DNA of 64,000 nucleotides from Rhabdobacter roseus (GTDB lineage Bacteria; Bacteroidota; Bacteroidia; Cytophagales; Spirosomataceae): NCBI RefSeq assembly GCF_014202275.1, contig NZ_JACHGF010000008.1, positions 1 to 64,000 of the forward strand, read 5' to 3'. Shown piece by piece: positions 52,155 to 60,686 of this stretch (position 1 is its first letter; each line of letters starts with the position of its first letter). The notes under the pieces were generated by a model. It saw only the letters and a program-made list of their open reading frames with translations, ran no database searches and was not told where the DNA came from. The position numbers and the translations under genes were made by a program.

Positions 52155-53696
52155 ATGCCACTACTGGGTTCTATTATAAAAAAGGGCATCGACCTGGGTC
52201 ATACCCTGACGTCCGTCGACTCACCCGCCGAAGCACAACACAAGGTACTTAAGCAGCTACTCAAAAAAGCTAAAGATACCGCCTTTGGCCAACACTACGG
52301 ATTCGAAGAAATCCTGGATAGTGAGGACATCGCCGGGGAATTTGCGCGCCGTGTACCGCCCCACGACTACGACAAGATCGCCTCCGAGTGGTGGCACCGC
52401 ACGCTGGATGGCGAAGAAGACATCACCTGGCCCGGCAAGCCTGAGTACTTTGCCGTAAGCTCCGGCACGACCAGCAACAGCAAGCACATTCCCGTCACCG
52501 ACGAGATGATCGCCAGCATCCGGAACGCCGGGATTCGGCAGGTACTGGCCCTGGCGGAGTTTGACCTGCCGCCCGAATTCTTCGAAAAAGAAATTTTGAT
52601 GCTGGGCTCCAGTACCGATTTGCAGGAAAAAAACGGGCACCTGGAAGGCGAGATCAGCGGCATCAGCGCCAGCAACATTCCGTTCTGGTTCGATATTTAC
52701 TACAAACCGGGGAAAGAAATCGCCTCCATCAACGACTGGGACGCGCGCATCGAGCGCATTGCGCAGGAAGCGCCCCACTGGGACGTAGGTAGTTTGTCGG
52801 GGATTCCGTCCTGGATCGAGCTCATGCTCCGGCGTGTGATCGACTACCACCAGCTCAAAACCATTCACGACATCTGGCCCAACCTCTCGGTGTATACCTC
52901 GGGGGGCGTGGCCATTGAGCCCTACAAAAAAAGCCTGGAGAAGCTCTTGGCCCGACCAATTATCTACATCGACACCTACCTGGCTTCGGAAGGTTTCCTG
53001 GCGTTTCAGGGGCGGCCCGGTACCCAGGCCATGCAGCTGGTGCTCGACAACGGCATCTACTTCGAGTTTGTGCCCTTTGAGGAAAAAAACATGCAGGACG
53101 ACGGTACCGTCCGGCCCGATGCCGAGGTGCTTACGCTGGACCAGGTAACCGAGGGCCAGGAGTACGTGCTGCTGATTTCCACCGTAACGGGTGCCTGGCG
53201 CTACATGATCGGCGACACGATTCAGTTTACGGACAAAGCCCGCTCCGAAATCGAAATCACGGGCCGGACCAAGTTTTACCTCAACGTGGTAGGTTCGCAG
53301 CTGTCGGTGAATAAAATGGAAGACGGACTGAAGCAGGTCAGCGAGCACTTCGACGTGGCCATCAAGGAGTTTACGGTAGCGGCGGTGCGCCGCGAAAGCG
53401 ACGGCGAGTACATCCACCACTGGTACCTGGGCTGCGACGACCCGCTGGACGACGCGCGCGTGGCGGAGGTACTTGACCAGGCCCTGTGCGACAACAACAA
53501 AAACTACAAGGTAGCCCGCAGCAAAGCGCTCAAAGGCGTGGTGACGACCGTAGTGCCTTGCCAGGTATTTGTGGATTGGAACGAGGCCACCAAGCACAAA
53601 GGCGGCCAGGTAAAAATGCCCCGCGTCATGAAGGAAGAGGCTTTCCGGGAGTGGGAGGCCTTTGTACAGAACAAAAAAAACACAGTGACCGTGTGA
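52155..53696 (+). CDS. GH3-family acyl-adenylate/amide synthetase
   Basis: The 513-residue protein belongs to the GH3 family, known from plants for joining auxin or jasmonate to amino acids. Motifs of the adenylating fold are visible: the phosphate loop FAVSSGTTSNSKHIP (about residues 98-112), SLSGIPSWIELML, and VYTSGGVAIEPYKK. The C-terminal domain follows DTIQFTDKARSEIEITGRTKFYLNVVGSQLS. Bacterial members have unknown substrates. The large uncharacterised family is widespread in Bacteroidota. It has its own strong terminator. Confidence 0.85.
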   Translation: MPLLGSIIKKGIDLGHTLTSVDSPAEAQHKVLKQLLKKAKDTAFGQHYGFEEILDSEDIAGEFARRVPPHDYDKIASEWWHRTLDGEEDITWPGKPEYFAVSSGTTSNSKHIPVTDEMIASIRNAGIRQVLALAEFDLPPEFFEKEILMLGSSTDLQEKNGHLEGEISGISASNIPFWFDIYYKPGKEIASINDWDARIERIAQEAPHWDVGSLSGIPSWIELMLRRVIDYHQLKTIHDIWPNLSVYTSGGVAIEPYKKSLEKLLARPIIYIDTYLASEGFLAFQGRPGTQAMQLVLDNGIYFEFVPFEEKNMQDDGTVRPDAEVLTLDQVTEGQEYVLLISTVTGAWRYMIGDTIQFTDKARSEIEITGRTKFYLNVVGSQLSVNKMEDGLKQVSEHFDVAIKEFTVAAVRRESDGEYIHHWYLGCDDPLDDARVAEVLDQALCDNNKNYKVARSKALKGVVTTVVPCQVFVDWNEATKHKGGQVKMPRVMKEEAFREWEAFVQNKKNTVTV

Positions 53697-53715
53697 ACAA
53701 CGAAGTAAACAATTT

Positions 53716-53766
53716 CCCTACGTACTGGGCCAAAAGGTACCTTGAGCCAGTACGTAGGGATTTTTG
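53716..53766 (+). terminator. Terminator after the GH3-family gene
   Basis: CCCTACGTACTGG (53716-53728) pairs perfectly with CCAGTACGTAGGG (53747-53759) and is followed by ATTTTTG. The loop contains a GGTACC. Confidence 0.82.
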
Positions 53767-53773
53767 TATACTG

Positions 53774-55141
53774 TCACGGAGCGGCTTTTGAACGAGCCAA
53801 GAGTCTAATAACCAACTGCAGCGCCGGGTCTTGATGAATGGGCGTAGGAGCAACCCCGAGGTGGTAGTCGGGAAGAATGCCCGCCCGGAAGTCGGACCGA
53901 GGGTCCAGGATTAATCGATAAGCCGGAAACCTGATTTCTGCTTTGGATTTCGGGAGGGTAAGCATCGGAAAACTACCCCCGTTATTGCCGTTGTAGCCGC
54001 CGCTGGCCTGCTGGCCGATAAACCTGGCCTGCGTGTGTTGCTTTAACCAGGAAGTAACCATGGTAGAGGCCGAAGCCGTGAAACCATCCGTGAGCACGAA
54101 CAGCTCTCCCCGGTACGGATTTCGGTCGGGCTTGTACCGGTAGGTGAAAGTACGTCCGAGGGGCGTCCTTTTGCTTCTGTAAAAATCACCCAGGTTGTAT
54201 TTGATTTTGGAAAGCCCCAGATACAATTTCCCCCGACCGTTGAGGTACCTGGCGGGAGTAAGCCTGGGTTGTAGAATGGCGTACGAAAAAGAGGTACCTA
54301 CGAGCTGTTGAGTAAGTACGATCGCCGCTTTCCGGTTGCCGCCCAGATTCCCGCGCAGATCCAGCACCAGGTACTTGAGCGGCTTCTCGCGAATGCTACT
54401 AAAGACAGACCTGAAAAAAGCAGCGTCTGCTTTCCCGAAGGTACTTACCCTAAGTACTCCCAGTGTATCAAGTACCGAAAAAGTGTTATCGTCCCTAGCC
54501 AGTATTATTTCATAAGTACCTTTAGGCCGTAGCACCGGGACGACTTTCTCGGCGGCTGGGTGGGTGGAGGTACGGCTATTGAACTGAAGCTCGTACTGGG
54601 TAGGGTAGTCCAGGTAAGTGGCGATGAGCGAAGAAGCAAAGCGATTGAAGTACTCAAGGGCAAAGGCCTGGGTACCCCCGTCGCTTGCCCGGAGCTTGAG
54701 CAGGTCCGTCAGGAGCCGTTCGGCCCGCACGCCATTGATCGCCACGACCTCCTCGTGCCGGATCGTGTCCCCCGCCAAGCTTTGCAGGTACAGTTTGCCC
54801 TGATCAGCTACCAGCGGAAACGGAACGTAGCGGGCGGGCCGGGGGCGGTTGGCCCAGGGATTGTTGAGGGAGGTGTGCACGCAACCCACTTTTTGCAAGG
54901 CTTCCCCTAGCAGGAGCAGGTACTGAAAAGCCGTGAGGCTGTCCTGGGGCAAGGCCTCCGTTTGGGCCACCAAAGTACCCAGGTCGGTGGTTTGGGCGGG
55001 TTGAAAATTGGTTGGGTGTCCATGAAGTATGGCTTGGTTGAGGTACTTTAGGTCGGTGAGTACATCCGCCTTGGAGAGGGCTTGGCCATAGAGCGCCGCG
55101 GGCAGGAGGGTACTAAGCAGGAGTAGAATGGATTTTAGCAT
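53774..55141 (-). CDS. S41-family peptidase, exported
   Basis: The 455-residue protein has a Sec signal (LLLLSTLLPAALYG-Q). The S41 core is in the second half: KYLVLDLRGNLGGNRKAAIVLTQQL, the nucleophile serine in LTDGFTASASTMVTSWLK, and a GQQASGGYNGNNGGSFPML segment. In many S41 proteases a lysine follows about 25 residues after the serine; here the corresponding region has no obvious lysine (FIGQQASGG). The mechanism may follow the tricorn-like Ser/His variant. The substrate is unknown. It is the second S41 gene of the window and is unrelated in context to the first. Confidence 0.8.
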   Translation of the reverse strand: MLKSILLLLSTLLPAALYGQALSKADVLTDLKYLNQAILHGHPTNFQPAQTTDLGTLVAQTEALPQDSLTAFQYLLLLGEALQKVGCVHTSLNNPWANRPRPARYVPFPLVADQGKLYLQSLAGDTIRHEEVVAINGVRAERLLTDLLKLRASDGGTQAFALEYFNRFASSLIATYLDYPTQYELQFNSRTSTHPAAEKVVPVLRPKGTYEIILARDDNTFSVLDTLGVLRVSTFGKADAAFFRSVFSSIREKPLKYLVLDLRGNLGGNRKAAIVLTQQLVGTSFSYAILQPRLTPARYLNGRGKLYLGLSKIKYNLGDFYRSKRTPLGRTFTYRYKPDRNPYRGELFVLTDGFTASASTMVTSWLKQHTQARFIGQQASGGYNGNNGGSFPMLTLPKSKAEIRFPAYRLILDPRSDFRAGILPDYHLGVAPTPIHQDPALQLVIRLLARSKAAP

Positions 55142-55184
55142 GGGTAGCGTTATAAGCTACGGATAAATTATGTGTAGAAGAAAT

Positions 55185-55514
55185 CTAGTTTTTAGAGGCT
55201 TTGTCAAGCCATTTTTCCTGATCATAAAAAAGCTGCCCGACGCGCTCGATGTGCGCCAGCAGGTCCGGATTGCTGATTTGGCGTTTTAGGGACAAATCTA
55301 TCTTGTAGGGCAGGAGCAAATCGTCCAGTTCGTTTTCGAGCCGCATCAGTTCACCAAAGCTTAGGCCGTTATCGACAATCGTGAGGTCGATGTCGGAGCC
55401 GGGCCGGTAGTTTCCTTTGGCGCGCGAGCCGTACACCACCACTCGCTCGATGGCCGGGTAATGGGCAAAGCACTGGTTGATGGCGTCGATGTGGGCCGGT
55501 TTGAGTCCAAACAT
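55185..55514 (-). CDS. MNT-type nucleotidyltransferase-domain protein
   Basis: The 109-residue protein has the minimal polymerase-beta nucleotidyltransferase motif (VVVYGSRAKGNYRPGSDIDLTIV), with GS and D-x-D residues that bind metal and ATP. Such small MNT proteins act as antitoxins, usually next to a HEPN toxin. No HEPN gene is adjacent on either side here, so it is an orphan or works with a distant partner. The C-terminal region (KIDLSLKRQISNPDLLAHIERVG) matches MNT proteins. Confidence 0.75.
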   Translation of the reverse strand: MFGLKPAHIDAINQCFAHYPAIERVVVYGSRAKGNYRPGSDIDLTIVDNGLSFGELMRLENELDDLLLPYKIDLSLKRQISNPDLLAHIERVGQLFYDQEKWLDKASKN

Positions 55515-55590
55515 GGGTACTACGGCTCTAGCAGAGCGTTCATTTTGGTTCGAAAGTCCAAAAATAATACAAACTACCTCCCGTTTCCCT

Positions 55591-56805
55591 TTAATGCGTA
55601 GGTTTCTCGGGCGAAGGAGCCGACGCGTGGTAGTCGTTTCGGATCAGCTCGGCGTACTGGTCGAGCAGCTCCAGGATACGCTCGCGCTGGGTGGAGCGCA
55701 GCACGCAGCCGACGTGGTACTCTTCGTTCATGCGCCAAACTACCTCAGGTGCGTTAAAGGGCGCGGGGTCGGGCCACTGCTGGCGGGCCAGTGAGATGAT
55801 GATCCCCGAGTACTCCTGCCGGATGGGGGGTAGTTTGTAGGTTTCGCCGCGGGCCACGGCGGTTTCCAGGCGGGCCCATTCGCGCCAGAGATTCAAGCCC
55901 GACGCCGCCTCGACCATGTCAGACAGGTGCGCACCGCCCACGCGCGAGGAGGTCTCCAGGAAGTAGTACTGGCCGTCTTCCTGGCTTTTGATTACTTCCG
56001 TGTGCGAGGCGCTGTGCTGCATCCCGAAGGCCTTCAGCACATCCACGGTGAGGGTTTCAAGCGCACGCGACTCGGCCGTGTCGAAGGGTACCGTCACCGA
56101 CCGGAAGATCCCCCCGCCGTGGGCTACGTCAAAGGGCGGAGCAATGTACTGGCTCGACCAGGTGAAGATCACGCGGCCGTCCAGCGAGAGGGAGTCGACG
56201 TGGTACACGTGGCCGGGCTTGTACTGCTCCACCAGGTACTCGTGGCGTTTGTCACCCAAGCTATGAATGGCCTCCCAAAGCTCCTCGGCCGTGTGGAGCT
56301 TTTTGATGCCCGTGGCCGAGGCTTCCGAGCGCGGCTTGATCATCCAGGGGCCGGGCTTTTCGTGGATGAAGCGATTGATGGCGTCGTCGTTGAAGAGCGC
56401 CGAAAAGGCCGGTACTTTGATGCCCGCTTCGGTGGCCTTGGCGCGCATGGCCAGCTTGTCGCGGAAGTAGCGGGCGGTGGTTTGGCCCATGCCGGGTATG
56501 CGGAAGTGCTCCCGCAGCAGGGCAGCTTTCTCAACGTCGAAGTCGTCCAGCGCCACCAGCCGATCCACCGGGCGGCTGCGCATGGCGTAGGCCAGGCCCA
56601 CGATCAGGTCTTTGAGGTTGTATTCGCCGTTGCTATCTTCTTCCACGAAAAAAAACTCGTCGATGTGCTCCCGTACCCAGGGCTTGCCTTCGAGCTTTTT
56701 GGCGGTGAGTAGGTACACCGTATTACCGGCTTCTTTACAGGCACGCATGAAATCATTGCCTTTGAAAAAAGTAGATACGCAGAGGAACGTCAGCGGCTGA
56801 GCCAT
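55591..56805 (-). CDS. ATP-grasp domain protein, unknown ligase
   Basis: The 404-residue protein is an ATP-grasp enzyme. Residues 1-110 form the pre-ATP-grasp domain (LTFLCVSTFFKGNDFMRACKEAGNTVYLLT). The ATP-binding lobe follows (PWMIKPRSEASATGIKKLHTAEE, then EYLVEQYKPGHVYHVDSL). The catalytic end has ASHTEVIKSQEDGQYYFLETSSRVGGAHLSDMVEAASG, with metal-binding glutamate and N/R residues. It is likely a carboxylate-amine ligase, but the substrate is not shown by sequence or neighbours. It is cytoplasmic. Confidence 0.8.
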   Translation of the reverse strand: MAQPLTFLCVSTFFKGNDFMRACKEAGNTVYLLTAKKLEGKPWVREHIDEFFFVEEDSNGEYNLKDLIVGLAYAMRSRPVDRLVALDDFDVEKAALLREHFRIPGMGQTTARYFRDKLAMRAKATEAGIKVPAFSALFNDDAINRFIHEKPGPWMIKPRSEASATGIKKLHTAEELWEAIHSLGDKRHEYLVEQYKPGHVYHVDSLSLDGRVIFTWSSQYIAPPFDVAHGGGIFRSVTVPFDTAESRALETLTVDVLKAFGMQHSASHTEVIKSQEDGQYYFLETSSRVGGAHLSDMVEAASGLNLWREWARLETAVARGETYKLPPIRQEYSGIIISLARQQWPDPAPFNAPEVVWRMNEEYHVGCVLRSTQRERILELLDQYAELIRNDYHASAPSPEKPTH

Positions 56806-56881
56806 CGGGTAGTTGCGGGTTGGTACGGTGTGTGATTTACGAAAAATTGGGCATTTAATCCAGCCCCAAAGCCCAAGTACC

Positions 56882-58273
56882 CTATAAATTTTCTAAAAAA
56901 TCGGTCAATAACCGTACGCCAAAGGCCGTTCCGGCGCGGTTGGGGGTAAATTCGGTGTCGCCGAAGGCCACGCCCGCGATGTCCAGGTGCGCCCAAGTGG
57001 GGTGCTCGTTGGTAAATACCTCCAAAAACTTAGCGGCCACAATGGCCCCGGCCAGCGGCTTGCCGTGGTAGTTGCGTACGTCGGCGATGTCGGAGGCGAT
57101 TTCCTCCTTGTAGTCGTCCCAGAGGGGGAGTGGCCAGAGTTTTTCGCCGGTACGCTCGGCGGCTTGCCGGAGCTGCGCGGCCAAGTCGTCGTTGGCCGTA
57201 AAAAGCCCCGCGGCAGCGTAGCCGAGGGTTTGCACCACGCTGCCCGTCAGCGTGGCCAGGTCAATGAGTACGTCGGGTTGGTAGGTTTGGGCACCGTAGC
57301 TGAGGCCGTCGGCCAGGATGAGCCGCCCTTCGGCGTCGGTGTCGATCACCTCGATGGTCTTCCCGGCGTAGGAGTCGATCACGTCGCCCGGTTTGGTACT
57401 GTCGCCGTCCACGCAGTTTTCGGTGGCTGGAATCACCCCTACCACCCGCACGGGGAGTTGCAGGCGCGCGGCCAGCTCCACGGTACCCAGCACGGCCGCT
57501 GCGCCGCCCATGTCGCTCTTCATGAGGTGCATGTTGGCGGAGGGTTTAATGGAAATCCCGCCCGTATCGAAGGTGACGCCCTTGCCCACCAGCACCACGG
57601 TTTTCTGGTAGCTTTCGGGCGTGTGTTCGGTCAGGATCATGACGGGCGGCTCGGCGCTACCCCGACTCACCGACAGCAACGCGTGCATTCCCATGGCTTT
57701 TAAGGCGGCCTGGTCCAGTACCGTGACGCGGTACTTGTGCTGCCGGCCCGACTCCAGCGCCCACTCCGCCAGCACGCGCGGCGGCTTTTTGTTGCCCGGC
57801 GCATTCATCAGATCCATCACCCGCGCCTGTACCTCGGCCGTGTGCCGGGCTTTGTCTACGGCCCGCTGCCCTTCCGGAAGTACCTCGCTGGTCCAGACGA
57901 ACAGCTCGCCCCGCTCCCCGAAAAAGGTACTTACGGGCTTGGGGTCCGACTTATAAAGTTGTACATTATAGCCGCCCAGCAAAATGCCATTCAAGGCCGC
58001 GCCGAGTTGCTCGGCGCTGAGCGCGCGGGCGTCGAGTGTGAGGCGGCTGGGCCAGCGGTCTTTGCGCTTATGAAACAGCAGCCGAAGTACCTTGAGGTAG
58101 GTTATAGTCGAAGGTACCTTGCCCAGGCCGAGCCAAAGCTCCTGCTCGCCGGGCCACCATAGTTCGTTTTTTTCGGCTTTAAAAAAAGGTTGATCGCCGG
58201 GCTCCTGGCCGCTTGTAAAAAGGCGAATGACGAGCGACGACGTGGGTTTTTCCAGAACTAGGGAAATATTCAT
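56882..58273 (-). CDS. pepA: Leucyl aminopeptidase (M17)
   Basis: The 463-residue protein is a two-metal M17 aminopeptidase. The metal-binding and catalytic residues are visible in VVLVGKGVTFDTGGISIKP (Lys, Asp), HLMKSDMGGAAAVLG (Asp) and VIDTDAEGRLILADGLSYGA (Asp/Glu/Arg). The family signature is usually N-T-D-A-E-G-R; here the first residue is Asp, a conservative change not directly bound to metal. It removes N-terminal amino acids from peptides in the cytoplasm. It is divergent from the GyrI-like gene. Confidence 0.92.
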   Translation of the reverse strand: MNISLVLEKPTSSLVIRLFTSGQEPGDQPFFKAEKNELWWPGEQELWLGLGKVPSTITYLKVLRLLFHKRKDRWPSRLTLDARALSAEQLGAALNGILLGGYNVQLYKSDPKPVSTFFGERGELFVWTSEVLPEGQRAVDKARHTAEVQARVMDLMNAPGNKKPPRVLAEWALESGRQHKYRVTVLDQAALKAMGMHALLSVSRGSAEPPVMILTEHTPESYQKTVVLVGKGVTFDTGGISIKPSANMHLMKSDMGGAAAVLGTVELAARLQLPVRVVGVIPATENCVDGDSTKPGDVIDSYAGKTIEVIDTDAEGRLILADGLSYGAQTYQPDVLIDLATLTGSVVQTLGYAAAGLFTANDDLAAQLRQAAERTGEKLWPLPLWDDYKEEIASDIADVRNYHGKPLAGAIVAAKFLEVFTNEHPTWAHLDIAGVAFGDTEFTPNRAGTAFGVRLLTDFLENL

Positions 58274-58393
58274 AAGCTGGGGGTACTTTGGCTAGATAAT
58301 GGTGAAAGTAGGGAATATTTTTCATTCTTCCTGCCATAGGGTTGTCAGCTAAATGGTGCTTTTTTACGAAAACAATCTTAAAATATATTTAGA

Positions 58394-59029
58394 ATGAATA
58401 AGTTAGATTTAACCAAATACTATAAAAGTTACTACACCGCCAAGCCTATCCCCGAGCTGGTGGAGGTAGAACCCGCGCGGTTTTTGTCGATTTTGGGTGA
58501 GGGAGACCCGTCCGAACCGGCTTTTGCCGAACACATTCAGGCTTTGTACAGCACGGCTTATACCCTGAAATTTGCGTTAAAAGCCCAGGGCCAGGATTTT
58601 GGGGTACCCAAGCTGGAAGGCCAGTGGTGGTTTGACGAAGAAAAGTACCTTGAAGTTTCAGGGCAGCAAGTACCCCTACGCGTAAGTCGGAGCGACTGGA
58701 AGTACCGGCTTTTGATCCGGATGCCCGACTTCGTGACGGCCGAAGACCTGGAAGCGGCCCGACGGGTAGTACTTGCCAAAAAGAAAGTACCCCTGGCCGA
58801 GGCCGTTACGCTGCACGAAATGGCCGAAGGTACTTGTATCCAAATGCTGCACCTGGGCCCCTTTGCCACCGAGCCCGAGAGCTTGCAGCAGATACTTCGC
58901 TTCGCCCAGGAACACCGGCTCGCCAAGAACGGCCCGCACCACGAAATTTACCTGTCGGATTTTACCAAAACGCCCCCCGAAAAACTAAAAACGATTTTGC
59001 GGGAGCCCGTGAAAGTACCCACAAGCTGA
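58394..59029 (+). CDS. GyrI-like small-molecule-binding protein
   Basis: The 211-residue protein fits the GyrI-like (COG4832) family. It starts MNKLDLTKYYKSYYTAKPIPELVEV and includes the PARFLSILGEGDPSEPAF and LEGQWWFDEEKY segments. The SHV-like ligand-binding beta-alpha fold is inferred from family membership. It is predicted to bind a drug or metabolite, with no DNA-binding domain of its own. It is convergent with the AraC-type regulator gene. Confidence 0.8.
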   Translation: MNKLDLTKYYKSYYTAKPIPELVEVEPARFLSILGEGDPSEPAFAEHIQALYSTAYTLKFALKAQGQDFGVPKLEGQWWFDEEKYLEVSGQQVPLRVSRSDWKYRLLIRMPDFVTAEDLEAARRVVLAKKKVPLAEAVTLHEMAEGTCIQMLHLGPFATEPESLQQILRFAQEHRLAKNGPHHEIYLSDFTKTPPEKLKTILREPVKVPTS

Positions 59030-59098
59030 TTGGAAGAATTCGTAAGGTACCTTGGTAGAACGACAAAGTACCTCAAATGAAAGTACCTCAAACCGCTT

Positions 59099-59944
59099 CT
59101 ACTTCTCCGCAATTCCGAAGGATCTTTCGGGGGCTTTGCTGTCTTGCTGCGCAAACTGCGGCGGCGTTAGCGTGGTAAAGGTCCGGAAGTCCCGCACCAG
59201 GTGCTGGTAGTCATGGTAGCCAGTCTCCAGCGCGATACTCAGCCAATCTTTCCGGGGCTGGGCATTGTTGTATTTCACGGCCTGGTCAAAGCGAATGATG
59301 CGGTCGAAAAGCTTGGGGCTGACGCCCAGCCGCTCGACGCTCTGACGGTAAAACTGCTTGGGACTCAGGCAGGCCTCTTTGGCGAGCCAGTCTACCGAGC
59401 GCAGGAGAGGAGAAGTACCCTGGGGCGCATGCAGCATCCAATGGCTCACTTTGTCGATGGGTAACCGGTCTCGTTTTGATTTCCGAATCAGGTAGTGCAG
59501 AAACTGCTCCACGATCTGGATCATATCAGGGTACCGGTCGGTGCTGCCCAGGCGGTCGTTAACCCGCTTGATTTCCGGAGAAAAGACCGCTTCGGCGTCC
59601 AGAAACGTATTGGTGAGGGCGTGAGCGGGCAGGCCCGTGAGCCGAAACAAAGCCCCCGGCTGAAACACCACCTGAAAAACAAAGAAGTCGCGCCCGACGT
59701 ACCGATTCGTCACCACCGTAGGCTGGCCGATCAGGGCCGAGCGCGGCTTGGCTTCCTGCCGGCCGCTATCGACGTACTCCACCGTTTCGTGGTCACGCGG
59801 GTAGAAGGCCAGGCAGTGGTCTGGGCGCGGCCAATAGGGCTTGAAAGGCACCACGGGTACCTTCGAGAAGTCCAGATGGATGATCTGCAGTAGACGCACG
59901 TACTCCCGCAAGGGCGGGCTGGGTAGGCGGTACTCGTAAATCAT
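59099..59944 (-). CDS. AraC-family transcription regulator
   Basis: The 281-residue protein begins at ATG 59944 (MIYEYRLPSPPLREYV); an in-frame start at 59974 would overlap the cupin stop. The N-terminal part is a cupin-like sensor (DHCLAFYPRD, GRDFFVFQVVFQPGALFRLTG). The C-terminal 100 residues form two AraC-type HTHs: SVDWLAKEACLSPKQFYRQSVERLGVSPKLFDRIIRF and IALETGYHDYQHLVRDFRTFTTLTPPQF. It is likely co-transcribed with the cupin gene upstream (26-base gap) and may control it. Confidence 0.87.
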   Translation of the reverse strand: MIYEYRLPSPPLREYVRLLQIIHLDFSKVPVVPFKPYWPRPDHCLAFYPRDHETVEYVDSGRQEAKPRSALIGQPTVVTNRYVGRDFFVFQVVFQPGALFRLTGLPAHALTNTFLDAEAVFSPEIKRVNDRLGSTDRYPDMIQIVEQFLHYLIRKSKRDRLPIDKVSHWMLHAPQGTSPLLRSVDWLAKEACLSPKQFYRQSVERLGVSPKLFDRIIRFDQAVKYNNAQPRKDWLSIALETGYHDYQHLVRDFRTFTTLTPPQFAQQDSKAPERSFGIAEK

Positions 59945-59970
59945 GGGCCTTGATGGATTTGTACCAACGA

Positions 59971-60540
59971 TCAATCTACATTCAGCGGCGGGCCGACCAC
60001 CTGCATGTCGTGGTCGGCAAAGAGTTGAGCGCCTTCCGGCGGGGAGGGCTCCGACTTCAAGGTACCTAGCTTTCGGAAGAATTCCTCCATTTTTCCCGAA
60101 GGTTGAAAAAAGAAAATCATCTTGCCGTGCTCGGTGAGTTGGGCAAAGGTGTGGGGTACCTGGCGGGGCAGAAAAATGGTGTCCCCCGCCGCGAGCTGAT
60201 GTTTTTCACCACCTACTTCAAACAGGTACCTGCCTTCGATGACGCAGAAAATCTCGTCCTGGTGGGGATGCAGGTGCAGCGGCGGCCCTCCCTTTTCGTT
60301 TCCCAGGTACTCAAAAACGGTCAGGAGGCCATCGGTATCCCGGGCCGAGATTTTGATGTCATTCGGATTGATACCGCCCAGCCTCGTTGTTTCGCCGAAC
60401 CGGCTCTGACCCGCTTTGACCACAAACCCTTTTTCCGTTCGGTCGTGGGCTTTTGCTTCTGACGAAGCGGTACCCAAGGCGGCCGTTACGGCTACCGTAG
60501 AGGCCATCGTGGCCGAAGATAAGAATTTTCTGCGTTGCAT
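59971..60540 (-). CDS. Exported cupin-domain protein
   Basis: The 189-residue protein begins with a twin-arginine-like signal (MQRRKFLSSATMASTVAV). A single cupin fold follows. Metal ligands stand out in PLHLHPHQDEIFCVIEGRYLF (His-His-Glu) and LPRQVPHTFAQL (His). Such cupins act as dioxygenases, isomerases or sugar-binding sensors. The RR-K-F-L signal suggests export in folded form, consistent with a metal being loaded in the cytoplasm. It is the first gene of a two-gene unit with an AraC regulator. Confidence 0.8.
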   Translation of the reverse strand: MQRRKFLSSATMASTVAVTAALGTASSEAKAHDRTEKGFVVKAGQSRFGETTRLGGINPNDIKISARDTDGLLTVFEYLGNEKGGPPLHLHPHQDEIFCVIEGRYLFEVGGEKHQLAAGDTIFLPRQVPHTFAQLTEHGKMIFFFQPSGKMEEFFRKLGTLKSEPSPPEGAQLFADHDMQVVGPPLNVD

Positions 60541-60686
60541 AACCTAGTTGCGTTTAGCTTGTTATGCAAAATTGGCCTACGGGCGGGGTACTTTGGTGGT
60601 AAAAATCGGTCATTCTCACCACCGTAAAATCAAAAAGGGGAGGGGGCGTACGCAAAACGGCCCCTCCCACGCTGAATCCAAAACGT

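Noticed and set aside
49918-52161. 747-residue minus-strand frame
   Set aside because: It is antisense to the DPP IV gene, whose catalytic triad is intact; the frame results from GC-rich codon use.
52257-53597. 446-residue minus-strand frame
   Set aside because: It mirrors the GH3-family gene and has no recognisable domain.
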